The position numbers were made by a program, and so were the translations under genes. A DNA stretch of 62,385 nt. It comes from JAWOHX01 sp046484975 (GTDB taxonomy: Bacteria > Bacillota > Clostridia > DUPQ01). Below are positions 33,167 to 40,951 of this stretch, one piece after another. Within the stretch, counting starts at the first letter, position 1. Each line of letters opens with the position of its first letter. The notes below the pieces were generated by a model that did not search any database, was not told the origin of the DNA, and worked only from the letters and a program-made list of their open reading frames with translations. Location of the stretch: assembly GCA_046484975.1 (NCBI GenBank), contig JAWOHX010000103.1, forward strand, positions 1 through 62,385, read 5' to 3'.

Positions 33167-35782
33167 ATGAATGAACGCTCATTGAATGTCCTGCGGGAAA
33201 AGTTCCTGTCGTTTTTCGAAGGGAAAGGCCATCTTGTGGTACCGAGTTTTCCACTGGTCCCAAAGGATGACCCCAGCATCCTGCTCGTCAATGCAGGGAT
33301 GGCGCCCCTCAAGCCATATTTCACGGGAGCCAAGAAGCCCCCTTCCCCTCGCATGGCCAACTGCCAGAAATGCATCCGGACCCCGGACATCGAGAGGGTG
33401 GGGAAAACATCCAGGCACGGCACATTTTTTGAGATGCTGGGGAATTTCTCCTTCGGCGACTATTTCAAGGAGGACGCCATCCGGTGGGCTTGGGAGTTTT
33501 TGACCATGGAAATGAAAATCCCGGAGGAAAGACTGCTGGTCTCGGTATATCTGGAGGATGACGAGGCCTATGCCATCTGGAATGAACAGATGGGCCTTGG
33601 ACCGGAAAAAATCTTCCGTCTGGGGAAGGAGGACAACTTCTGGGAGCTCGGGACAGGCCCCTGCGGCCCCTGTTCCGAAATCCATTACGACAGGGGTGCG
33701 GACAAGGGGTGTCAGGAACCAGGCTGCGGGGTGGGCTGTGACTGCGACCGGTACATCGAGGTATGGAACCTGGTGTTCACCCAGTTCGACAAGCTGGAGG
33801 ACGGCAGTTATGTGCCTCTTGAAAAAAAGAACATCGACACAGGCATGGGCCTTGAGCGGCTGGCCTGTGTGGTACAGGGCGTGGACAATCTGTTCGAGGT
33901 GGATACGATCAGGGCCATTCTTGACAAGGTATGCGACATCGCAGGGAAGGATTACAAAAAAAACGAGAATGACGACGTCTCCATCCGGATTGTCACCGAC
34001 CACATCCGAAGCACCGTGATGATGATATCCGATGGCATTCTGCCCTCCAACGAGGGAAGGGGATATGTGTTGCGGCGTCTTTTGAGAAGGGCGGCCAGGC
34101 ACGGCAAGCTTCTGGGAGTGGAACGACCATTCCTCACGGAGCTGGCTGACGTTGCGATCGCGGAGTCCAGGAAGGCTTACCCTGAGCTTGTGGAAAAGGC
34201 AGAGTACATCCGCAAGGTGCTTTCGACGGAGGAAGACAGGTTCCGGTCCACCATTGAGCAGGGGCTTGTGATCCTCCGGGAAGCCATCGAGGAGATGAGG
34301 GTTGGAGACGCTGTTGAAATACCCGGGGAGAGTGCATTCAAGCTATATGACACCTATGGGTTTCCTTATGAGCTGACGGAGGAAATCGCCTTGGAAAACG
34401 GGCTGACGGTGGACAGGCAGGGATATGACCGGGAGATGGACAAGCAAAGGCAGATGGCAAGAAACGCAAAAAAAACAGGGCAATCCGATGGATGGGACAC
34501 GTCAAAAGGCATGTTCAACGGCATCAAGCCCACCGTTTTCACGGGATATGACGAAGAGCAAGGCCATGCGACGGTCCTGGGCATCCGGGAGGACGACGGC
34601 CAGACGACACTGGTATTGGACCGGACGCCTTTTTATGCAGAGGGAGGCGGCCAGGTCTGGGATACCGGGACCATCTCCAATGAAAACTTCCATATGAAGG
34701 TGGAACGCTGCATCCAGGATGACAACGGACTGTATCTTCACCAGGGACATGTGGAAAAAGGAACCGTTCTGCCAGGGGAACCGGTGAAGGCAGGCATTGA
34801 CGTGGAAAGGCGGAGCCACATCCGAAGGAATCACACCGTTACCCATCTTCTCCACCATGTGCTGCGCAACACCCTTGGCAATCATGTGAGGCAGGCAGGA
34901 TCCTATGTGGATGATGAAAGGCTTCGGTTCGACTTCACCCATTTCGCTCCTCTCACGGAAGAGGAGACGGCATTGATACAGGACACTGTGAACGGGATCA
35001 TCCTGGAAGCCCTTCCCGTCACCACCCGGCTGATGACGCTGGAAGAAGCACAAAAAAGCAACGTGACGGCTCTTTTCGAGGAGAAATACGGGAACCAGGT
35101 CAGGGTGGTCTCCGTAGGAGAAGCCAGCAGGGAACTGTGCGGGGGAACTCACCTGGGGAACACAGGGCAGGCGGGAATCTTCAAGGTGCTTTCAGAGAAC
35201 GGGATTTCAGCCGGGGTCCGGAGGATCGAGGCCCTGACGGGATGGAACGCATACCGGCATTACGAGGACACGGACAGGATGCTGAGGGGACTGGCCAGGG
35301 AACTAAAAGCCACGGACATCGGACTGGTTCCTTCCAGGGTTTTGAACCTTGCAAAGGAACTGAAGGAAAGCCGCAGGGAAAACGATGCCCTTCGGGGCAA
35401 TGCCCTGAAAGACGCCATGGAAGGATTCCTTGAAAAAGCCGAGACCATGGGAACGTCCAAGGTGATCGTGGAGAAGGTGGAAGGCATGGACATGGAGCAG
35501 CTGAGATCCTCCCTGGACAGGGTAAGGGAAAAACATGAGGATTGCGTGGCAATCCTTGCAGGGTTTTCCGGTGACACGGTGAATTTCGCAGGAGTGGCCT
35601 CGAAACCGGCCGTGCAAAAGGGCATCCACATGGGCAATCTCCTGAAGGAAGCCGCCAGGATGACCGGAGGGGGTGGCGGGGGAAGGCCCGACATGGCCCA
35701 GGCAGGAGGGAAGGATGCATCCAAGACGGATGAAGCGCTGGCTTTCGTGAAAAGCCGCATCAGGGAGGTGCTTGGGCGATGA
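33167..35782 (+). CDS. alaS: Alanine--tRNA ligase
   Basis: An 871-aa class II synthetase with editing domain. The catalytic part has FLSFFEGKGHLVVPSFPL, MAPLKPYF and GPCGPCSEIHYDRG. The editing site shows HTVTHLLHHVLRN (~562) and CGGTHLGNTGQAGIF (~661). The C-terminal C-Ala domain contains GGGGGGRPDMAQAGG. ATG at 33167 lies 8 nt after AAAGGAGAG. An in-frame ATG at 33068 is inside the leader RNA and is rejected. It overlaps hinT by 4 nt. Confidence 0.96.
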   Translation: MNERSLNVLREKFLSFFEGKGHLVVPSFPLVPKDDPSILLVNAGMAPLKPYFTGAKKPPSPRMANCQKCIRTPDIERVGKTSRHGTFFEMLGNFSFGDYFKEDAIRWAWEFLTMEMKIPEERLLVSVYLEDDEAYAIWNEQMGLGPEKIFRLGKEDNFWELGTGPCGPCSEIHYDRGADKGCQEPGCGVGCDCDRYIEVWNLVFTQFDKLEDGSYVPLEKKNIDTGMGLERLACVVQGVDNLFEVDTIRAILDKVCDIAGKDYKKNENDDVSIRIVTDHIRSTVMMISDGILPSNEGRGYVLRRLLRRAARHGKLLGVERPFLTELADVAIAESRKAYPELVEKAEYIRKVLSTEEDRFRSTIEQGLVILREAIEEMRVGDAVEIPGESAFKLYDTYGFPYELTEEIALENGLTVDRQGYDREMDKQRQMARNAKKTGQSDGWDTSKGMFNGIKPTVFTGYDEEQGHATVLGIREDDGQTTLVLDRTPFYAEGGGQVWDTGTISNENFHMKVERCIQDDNGLYLHQGHVEKGTVLPGEPVKAGIDVERRSHIRRNHTVTHLLHHVLRNTLGNHVRQAGSYVDDERLRFDFTHFAPLTEEETALIQDTVNGIILEALPVTTRLMTLEEAQKSNVTALFEEKYGNQVRVVSVGEASRELCGGTHLGNTGQAGIFKVLSENGISAGVRRIEALTGWNAYRHYEDTDRMLRGLARELKATDIGLVPSRVLNLAKELKESRRENDALRGNALKDAMEGFLEKAETMGTSKVIVEKVEGMDMEQLRSSLDRVREKHEDCVAILAGFSGDTVNFAGVASKPAVQKGIHMGNLLKEAARMTGGGGGGRPDMAQAGGKDASKTDEALAFVKSRIREVLGR

Positions 35783-36123
35783 AGGATTGCGTGTTCTGCA
35801 GAATCATCGAAGGAAGCATACCGGCTCAAAGAATATATGAAGATGAGAAGACCATTGTCATCAGGGACATCAACCCGGTGGCCCCGGTCCATCTGCTGGT
35901 CATCCCTAAGACCCATATCGAAGGCTTGAATGAACTCACAGCGGAACAGGCGGACATCAGCCATGCAATCCTCATGGCAGCCAGGAAGGCAGCCGGATTG
36001 ACGGGGATCGATGAGGACGGATACAGGCTGGTGAACAACTGCGGGGAAAAAGCGGGACAGACGGTGATGCACCTGCATTTCCATGTTTTGGGAGGAACCG
36101 AGATGAGGGAACTGAAAATATAG
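35779..36123 (+). CDS. hinT: HIT-family (HINT-type) nucleotide hydrolase
   Basis: A 114-aa histidine triad protein. CVFCRIIEGSIPA at the start is the HINT zinc/cluster region, and HLHFHVLGG at the C-terminus is the HxHxH catalytic triad motif. HINT proteins hydrolyse AMP-lysine and aminoacyl-adenylates. Overlap with alaS (ATGA) is notable, because HINT is known to act on aminoacyl-AMP made by synthetases. That functional link is inferred. Confidence 0.93.
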   Translation: MKDCVFCRIIEGSIPAQRIYEDEKTIVIRDINPVAPVHLLVIPKTHIEGLNELTAEQADISHAILMAARKAAGLTGIDEDGYRLVNNCGEKAGQTVMHLHFHVLGGTEMRELKI

Positions 36124-36153
36124 TTGACGGTACTTACGTTTATCGGTTATAAT
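36124..36153 (+). promoter_or_regulatory. Promoter of rpsU
   Basis: TTGACG at 36124-36129, directly after the hinT stop codon, 18-nt spacer, TATAAT at 36148-36153. Confidence 0.7.
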
Positions 36154-36239
36154 ACCACTTAGTGTTTATGAAATACAACCATTGCACCGGTAATAGGTTT
36201 TCCCTATATATATGGGTCGGAGGGGAGTGAAAGAGAAGC

Positions 36240-36416
36240 ATGGCAGAAGTCAGGATAAAAGACAACGAAACCCTTGAAAGCGCACTGAAAAGATTCAAGA
36301 GGCAGTGTGCCAAGGCTGGGGTACTTGCTGAGGTCAGGAAAAGGGAGCATTACGAGAAGCCCAGCGTCAAAAGGAAAAAGAAATCCGAAGCCGCAAGAAA
36401 AAGAAAAAAGAAGTAA
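36240..36416 (+). CDS. rpsU: 30S ribosomal protein bS21
   Basis: A 58-aa very basic protein beginning MAEVRIKDNETLESALKRFK and ending in Lys/Arg runs. This is the bS21 pattern (E-x-LE-ALKRFKR-C-G-x-RKREHYEKPS-KRK). ATG at 36240 and TAA at 36414-36416. The best Shine-Dalgarno (GGAGGGG at 36219-36225) is rather far from the ATG. It has its own promoter and terminator. bS21 is a small-subunit protein that helps initiation. The gene is shorter than usual ORF cut-offs and easily missed. Confidence 0.95.
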   Translation: MAEVRIKDNETLESALKRFKRQCAKAGVLAEVRKREHYEKPSVKRKKKSEAARKRKKK

Positions 36417-36429
36417 AAAAGAATCCAAA

Positions 36430-36457
36430 AAAAAGCCTGATCCACATCAGGCTTTTT
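36430..36457. terminator. Bidirectional terminator between rpsU and the purA-like gene
   Basis: Perfect 12-bp stem AAAAAGCCTGAT (36430-36441) / ATCAGGCTTTTT (36446-36457), loop CCAC. The A-run and T-run on the two sides allow termination in both directions. The purA-like stop codon is only 1 bp away. Confidence 0.92.
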
Positions 36458-36458
36458 C

Positions 36459-37724
36459 TTATACCACAATCAGGGCTTCACGGCCGGGTCCCACGGACAC
36501 ATGGGTGATGGGGCAACCGCAGAGTTCCTCGATTCTTTTCAGATAAGCGACGGCCGCCCCGGGCAACCCGGACATCTCCCGGATGGCCGTGATGTCCTCC
36601 TCCCATCCCGGAAGGGTCTCATAGACAGGCTGGGCGGTCTCCAGTGTGCAGTTAAGGGGAAAATGCTCCGTGAGCCCATCCCCGGTGCGGTAGGCGGTGC
36701 AGATCTTCAGCTCCTTTTGTCCGCTGAGCACATCCAGGCAGGTGACGGTCATCTGCGTTGCGGCCTGCAGCCTGCACCCGTAGCGGGTGGCGACGGCGTC
36801 GAAGTGGCCGATCCGTCTGGGCCTTCCTGTTTTTGCCCCGTATTCCTTGCCTTTTTCCCGTATCGCATGTGCCTGCTCCCCGAACATTTCCGTGGTGAAG
36901 GGGCCTTCCCCCACACAGGTGGAATAGGCTTTGGTGATGCCGACGATTCCGGTGATTTCCCTGGGGGAGACGGGGATGGAGGCACAGGCGTAGCCGCTCA
37001 GGGTGGAGGAGGAAGTCGTGTAGGGATAGATGCCATGGGTGATGTCACGCAAAGCCCCGAGCTGGGCTTCGGCTATGATGGTTTTGCCGTTTTTCAACAG
37101 TTCCTCCACCATGGGTTGGATGTTCCGGATGAAGGGCTTGAGCAACTCCGCTTCCCGGATCAGTTTCTCATATATTTCCTCCGGGTCGATTTTTTCAGCG
37201 CCGTACCCTTTTTCGATGAGAATGTTCGCATAGGCCACGGATTCATGGACATGCCGCCTCAAATAATCCGGATGGAAGAGCTCTCCGGCCTGGATGCCCT
37301 TCTTCAGGTATTTGAACCCGTAGGTGGGAGCGATGCCGCTCATGGTGGAACCATATTTTTTGTCTTTGAGCCGACTCTCCTCCAAACGTTCCAGGATGTA
37401 TGCATAAGGAAGAATCAGGATGCACCGGTCGGAGATGTAAAGGTTGTCCAGGGCGAGTCCCTTGGAACGAACTTCCTCCAGTTCCCTGATGAAGGATTCC
37501 GGGCTCAACACCGACCCGCTGGCGATGATGTTGACAACATGGGGATAACAGACCCCGGAAGGGAAATTGTGGAAAGCAAACTTCCCATGCTCGTTCACAA
37601 CGGTGTGGCCGGCATTGTCGCCTCCCTGGTAGCGGATGACACAATGGGCATCCCGGGCGAAGTAATCCACCATCCTGCCCTTTCCTTCATCCCCCCAATT
37701 CAATCCAACAATGGATATCACCAT
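36459..37724 (-). CDS. Adenylosuccinate synthetase homologue with altered active site
   Basis: A 421-aa PurA-family protein, normal length. GLNWGDEGKGR at the N-terminus, GGDNAGHT and GPF-TE in the middle, TGRPRRIGHFD, and the C-terminal LDVLSG are recognisable. Several usual residues differ in a by-eye alignment with Bacillus PurA. EGAQG reads EAQLG (catalytic Gln shifted or replaced by Leu), the AxxxAR IMP-contact Arg is Lys (YLKKGIQ), and the aspartate-loop TTTGRP reads AKTGRP. GTP-binding residues look kept. It may be an ordinary but divergent PurA, or may join another amino acid or nucleotide. It is divergent from a LysR gene and not in a pur operon. ATG at 37724 follows AAGGGAGGG. Confidence 0.8.
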   Translation of the reverse strand: MVISIVGLNWGDEGKGRMVDYFARDAHCVIRYQGGDNAGHTVVNEHGKFAFHNFPSGVCYPHVVNIIASGSVLSPESFIRELEEVRSKGLALDNLYISDRCILILPYAYILERLEESRLKDKKYGSTMSGIAPTYGFKYLKKGIQAGELFHPDYLRRHVHESVAYANILIEKGYGAEKIDPEEIYEKLIREAELLKPFIRNIQPMVEELLKNGKTIIAEAQLGALRDITHGIYPYTTSSSTLSGYACASIPVSPREITGIVGITKAYSTCVGEGPFTTEMFGEQAHAIREKGKEYGAKTGRPRRIGHFDAVATRYGCRLQAATQMTVTCLDVLSGQKELKICTAYRTGDGLTEHFPLNCTLETAQPVYETLPGWEEDITAIREMSGLPGAAVAYLKRIEELCGCPITHVSVGPGREALIVV

Positions 37725-37785
37725 GACAAACCCTCCCTTTCATTCCATGCTTGCAACGCCATTATATTACACCGCATGTCATAAG

Positions 37786-37805
37786 TATAATTAATATTAA
37801 TTATA
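37786..37805. promoter_or_regulatory. 20-bp perfect palindrome, candidate LysR operator
   Basis: TATAATTAATATTAATTATA is its own reverse complement. It lies midway between the divergent purA-like and lysR genes and contains ATAA-N10-TTAT, compatible with the A/T-rich dyads bound by LysR-type regulators. Confidence 0.55.
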
Positions 37806-37832
37806 TTCCTCATTAGCTGAAATTATGAACTC

Positions 37833-37861
37833 TTGATATATCCGGGGATTCGCCATATAAT
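37833..37861 (+). promoter_or_regulatory. Promoter of the LysR gene (possibly leaderless)
   Basis: TTGATA at 37833-37838, 17-nt spacer, TATAAT at 37856-37861. The ATG at 37868 is 7 nt downstream, where transcription would start. Confidence 0.65.
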
Positions 37862-37867
37862 GAAAGA

Positions 37868-38761
37868 ATGGAAATCAATTTGGAACTTTATAGGGTTTTT
37901 TATCATGTGGCCAGTGAAAAAAGTTTTTCCAGGGCGGCGGAAAAGCTTTTCGTCACGCAGCCCGCAGTAAGCCAGGCCATATCCCAGCTGGAGGGCAAAC
38001 TGGAACAGAGGCTCATCATCCGCCATTCCAAAGGAATCTCCCTCACCGAGGCCGGGGAGATCCTGTTCACCCACATAGAGCCCGCATTCCACATCATCCG
38101 GTCCGGAGAGGTGCAGTTGGACGCATTGAAGGACTTGAGAAAAGGCAGCATCACCATCAGCGCTTCAGACACCATCTGCATGTACTACCTGCCTGAGATC
38201 CTGGGCATTTTCAAGGGGAAATACCCGGAGATCAACATCAGGATTGCCAATAAGACCACCAGCGAGACCATCGAGGCGCTTCGGAGGGGGAAAGCGGACA
38301 TCGGCATCATCAACATCCCGGAGAAAATGGATGGAAGGATTCGGATCTGGAAGAAGACTGAGCTGAGTGAGTGCTTTGCAGCGGGAGAGGCATACCATGC
38401 CCTGGCCGGAAAAAAACTCAGCCCGGAGGAAGTGGCCGACCTGCCGCTGATGCTCCTGGAAAAAGGGACCAGCACCCGGATGTTCATCGATAAATTTTTC
38501 AATGAGCTCGGCATCAGGATTCAGCCGGAGATCGAACTTGGCTCGGTGGACCTGCTGTTGAAATTCGCCGCCATCGGCATGGGGGTCAGCTGCGTGACCA
38601 GGGAATACCTGCAAAAAAGTGAGTTCCGGGAAAAACTGTTCATCCTGGAGTCCGAGATGGAATTCCCGAAAAGATACCTGGGGGTCATCACCATCAGGAA
38701 TGTTCCGCTGACAAAGGCTGCCAGGGCTTTCCTGGACATCATACTGGAAGAGGAGAGATGA
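37868..38761 (+). CDS. LysR-family transcriptional regulator
   Basis: A 297-aa regulator. The N-terminal winged HTH (residues 1-60: FYHVASEKSFSRAAEKLFVTQPAVSQAISQLE) is followed by a two-lobed effector domain starting at ~90 (KGSITISASDTICMYYLPEIL). It is divergent from the PurA-like gene with a palindrome between, so that gene is the prime target by family custom. The effector is unknown. There is no clear Shine-Dalgarno. engB begins 3 nt after the stop. Confidence 0.93.
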   Translation: MEINLELYRVFYHVASEKSFSRAAEKLFVTQPAVSQAISQLEGKLEQRLIIRHSKGISLTEAGEILFTHIEPAFHIIRSGEVQLDALKDLRKGSITISASDTICMYYLPEILGIFKGKYPEINIRIANKTTSETIEALRRGKADIGIINIPEKMDGRIRIWKKTELSECFAAGEAYHALAGKKLSPEEVADLPLMLLEKGTSTRMFIDKFFNELGIRIQPEIELGSVDLLLKFAAIGMGVSCVTREYLQKSEFREKLFILESEMEFPKRYLGVITIRNVPLTKAARAFLDIILEEER

Positions 38762-38764
38762 CCA

Positions 38765-39376
38765 ATGATCATCAAGAGCGCCGAATACGAGCTTACCGCG
38801 GTGAAACCCGAGCAATATCCGGAAGACGGGCTTCCAGAGGTGGCGTTCACGGGAAGGTCAAACGTAGGAAAGTCTTCCATGATCAATGCCCTGTGTGAAA
38901 GAAAAGGGATTGCAAGGACCGGATCAACACCCGGCAAGACCAGGAAGATCAACTTCTACCTGGTCAACGGTGCATTGCGGCTGGTGGATCTGCCGGGCTA
39001 TGGCTATGCCAAGGTCTCGAAAGCTGAAAAGAAGTCATGGCAGCAGCTACTGGACCGATATATCAGGGGAAGGAGCCGTCTGGGCCTGATTGTCCAGCTG
39101 ATGGATATCCGCCATGCCCCTTCGGCGCAGGACGTGGCCATGGTGGAATGGCTCAAGGGATCCGGGATCCCCTTCGCCATCTGTGCCGTCAAGTCGGACA
39201 AACTGCCCCGGTCCAGGCAGATGCAGCAAATGAAAGACATCATCAGGCCATTGGAATTGTCCATGGACACACCTGTCGTGCTTTTCTCTGCCCTGAAGAG
39301 ACAGGGGACGGCGGAATTGTGGAATGTCATTGAGGATACGGTAATGAAAGGGAATGATGGGAATGAAATACTATGA
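38765..39376 (+). CDS. engB: Ribosome biogenesis GTPase YsxC/EngB
   Basis: A 203-aa GTPase needed for 50S assembly. G1 is GRSNVGKSSMIN at ~30-41, the G2 region is RTGSTPGKTRKINFY, G3 is LVDLPGYGYAKVS, G4 reads AVKSDK in place of the common TKxD, and G5 is FSALKRQG. ATG at 38765 follows GAGGAGAG. lon, its usual upstream neighbour, is absent here; LysR takes that place. Confidence 0.94.
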   Translation: MIIKSAEYELTAVKPEQYPEDGLPEVAFTGRSNVGKSSMINALCERKGIARTGSTPGKTRKINFYLVNGALRLVDLPGYGYAKVSKAEKKSWQQLLDRYIRGRSRLGLIVQLMDIRHAPSAQDVAMVEWLKGSGIPFAICAVKSDKLPRSRQMQQMKDIIRPLELSMDTPVVLFSALKRQGTAELWNVIEDTVMKGNDGNEIL

Positions 39377-40106
39377 TGTCCATTGTCATGCGGACATGTT
39401 CAGCAAACACGAACTGGCCAACGTTCTTTCAGACAGGAGTCTGGTGGGACTGGCTTCGAATTCCACAGGCTACGAATCCTGCCTCGAGAACCTGAGGCTG
39501 GGAGCAAAACACCAGAAGATCAAAGCCTGCCTCGGGATCCATCCTGAACATCCGGAGAACTACAAGGATCTGGAAAAAGTGGTGGAGCTCATCAAAAAAA
39601 ATGAAAACAAAGTGGCGGGGATCGGAGAGATCGGGATACCCTGCTTTCTGGAAAACCTGGAGGACTTCTATGATGAATCCCTCGAGGTTTTCAGGGAACT
39701 TGTGAAAATCGCCCATGCCTTCAACAAACCCGTGACCGTGCACGCCTCATATGAAGCCGCAGGGAAGGCTGTGGCCATCCTGGAGGAATACAACATCAGC
39801 AAGGCTGTCTTCCACTGGTTCAACGGGGACGAGAAGGACCTGGTCCGCATCCAGAAAAACAATTACCATGTCTCGGTGGGGCCGGATATCCTGTACAACA
39901 CCGAATATGCGGATTTCGTACGGAAAATCGATGTGAAGCACATCTTCTTCGAAAGCGACAGCCCATGGGAATACGACAAGGTGAGATCCATGCCGCTGGT
40001 GATTCCCGAGGTCATCGTCTACACATCCTCCGTCAAATCCGTTTCCATCGACCGCTTGAGTTTTGAAGCCATGGAAAACAGCATTAAATTCTTCAGCATG
40101 CAGTGA
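39363..40106 (+). CDS. TatD-family metal-dependent hydrolase
   Basis: A 247-aa amidohydrolase-fold protein. It has YYDVHCHADMF at the N-terminus (HxH metal ligands), GIHPEHPENY, GIGEIGIPCF (metal Glu), VTVHASYE, AVFHWFNGD, and FFESDSPWE (metal Asp). TatD enzymes are 3'-5' DNA exonucleases or phosphoesterases; members this divergent may have other substrates. ATG at 39363 (AAAGGGA upstream) is preferred to ATG 39354. It overlaps engB by 14 nt and converges with the EamA gene, overlapping its end by 14 nt. Confidence 0.8.
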   Translation: MKYYDVHCHADMFSKHELANVLSDRSLVGLASNSTGYESCLENLRLGAKHQKIKACLGIHPEHPENYKDLEKVVELIKKNENKVAGIGEIGIPCFLENLEDFYDESLEVFRELVKIAHAFNKPVTVHASYEAAGKAVAILEEYNISKAVFHWFNGDEKDLVRIQKNNYHVSVGPDILYNTEYADFVRKIDVKHIFFESDSPWEYDKVRSMPLVIPEVIVYTSSVKSVSIDRLSFEAMENSIKFFSMQ

Positions 40107-40944
40107 TTGGTTTCTTCTGCTGCCTTCTTTCCCGGATGGTGTTGATGATGATGCCCGAGAGAATGACCGCGGATGCGAACAAGGCATAGACGGAAGGAAC
40201 CTCGTGGAGGAAAAGCACCACCCAGACCGGATTCAGGATGGGTTCAATGAGGCAGAGGATGGACACATCCAGGGGGTGAAGCTTACGCAGCGCCATGAGG
40301 TAGAACACGTATCCCAGACCGATCTGCACAGTCCCAAGCAGGATGATTCCCAGCCAGCCCGCGGGGGAAAGTCCCTTGATGATGGCAACGGGTTGCGCCA
40401 CGAAAGGAAGGGCGAACAGAAAGGTGAAGAAATTACAGAGGGATATCAGGGAACCCGGACGGATGACGGTGACCTTTGAACTGAAATAGGCCACGAAGGC
40501 AAAGGCGAAGCCACTGGTCATGGCGATGAAATTCCCTAAGGCGCTGGTGCCGGATGCCGGCTCCAGAAGAAAAACCAGGAGGCCTGTGAATATCATCAGC
40601 ATGGGGAACAGCTTTTTCGGGTCATATTGTTTCTTGATGAAGGTATAAAAGAGAAAAAGCCAGACTGGCGCCGTGTATTGCAGGATGATGGCATTTGCGG
40701 CGGTGGTCATCTTGTTGGCCAGCACGAAACTGATGAGGGTGTATGAATAAAAGAGAATGAGCAGAACCAGGTCCTTGGTGAGGCGTATTTCCCGCAGACG
40801 GAGGGCGGGCAGAAAAAACAAAAAGGCGAAGAAGGATCTGGCGCAGGCGATGAAAATGGCGGGTGCATCCGTCAGTTTGATAAAAATGCCACCACTGCTC
40901 CACAAAAGAGCACCAATGACGGCATATGCAACACCTTTTTTCAT
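40093..40944 (-). CDS. EamA/DMT-family transporter
   Basis: A 283-aa membrane protein with about ten hydrophobic segments and two EamA repeats (first ~5-130, second ~140-270). LLWSSGGIFIKL at the N-terminus and LEPILNPVWVVLFLHE in the second repeat are typical. Such carriers export amino acids or other metabolites. It starts 7 nt after ilvE in the same operon, so a role in branched-chain amino acid or related export is a reasonable guess only. Confidence 0.88.
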   Translation of the reverse strand: MKKGVAYAVIGALLWSSGGIFIKLTDAPAIFIACARSFFAFLFFLPALRLREIRLTKDLVLLILFYSYTLISFVLANKMTTAANAIILQYTAPVWLFLFYTFIKKQYDPKKLFPMLMIFTGLLVFLLEPASGTSALGNFIAMTSGFAFAFVAYFSSKVTVIRPGSLISLCNFFTFLFALPFVAQPVAIIKGLSPAGWLGIILLGTVQIGLGYVFYLMALRKLHPLDVSILCLIEPILNPVWVVLFLHEVPSVYALFASAVILSGIIINTIRERRQQKKPITAC

Positions 40945-40951
40945 CAGTTCC

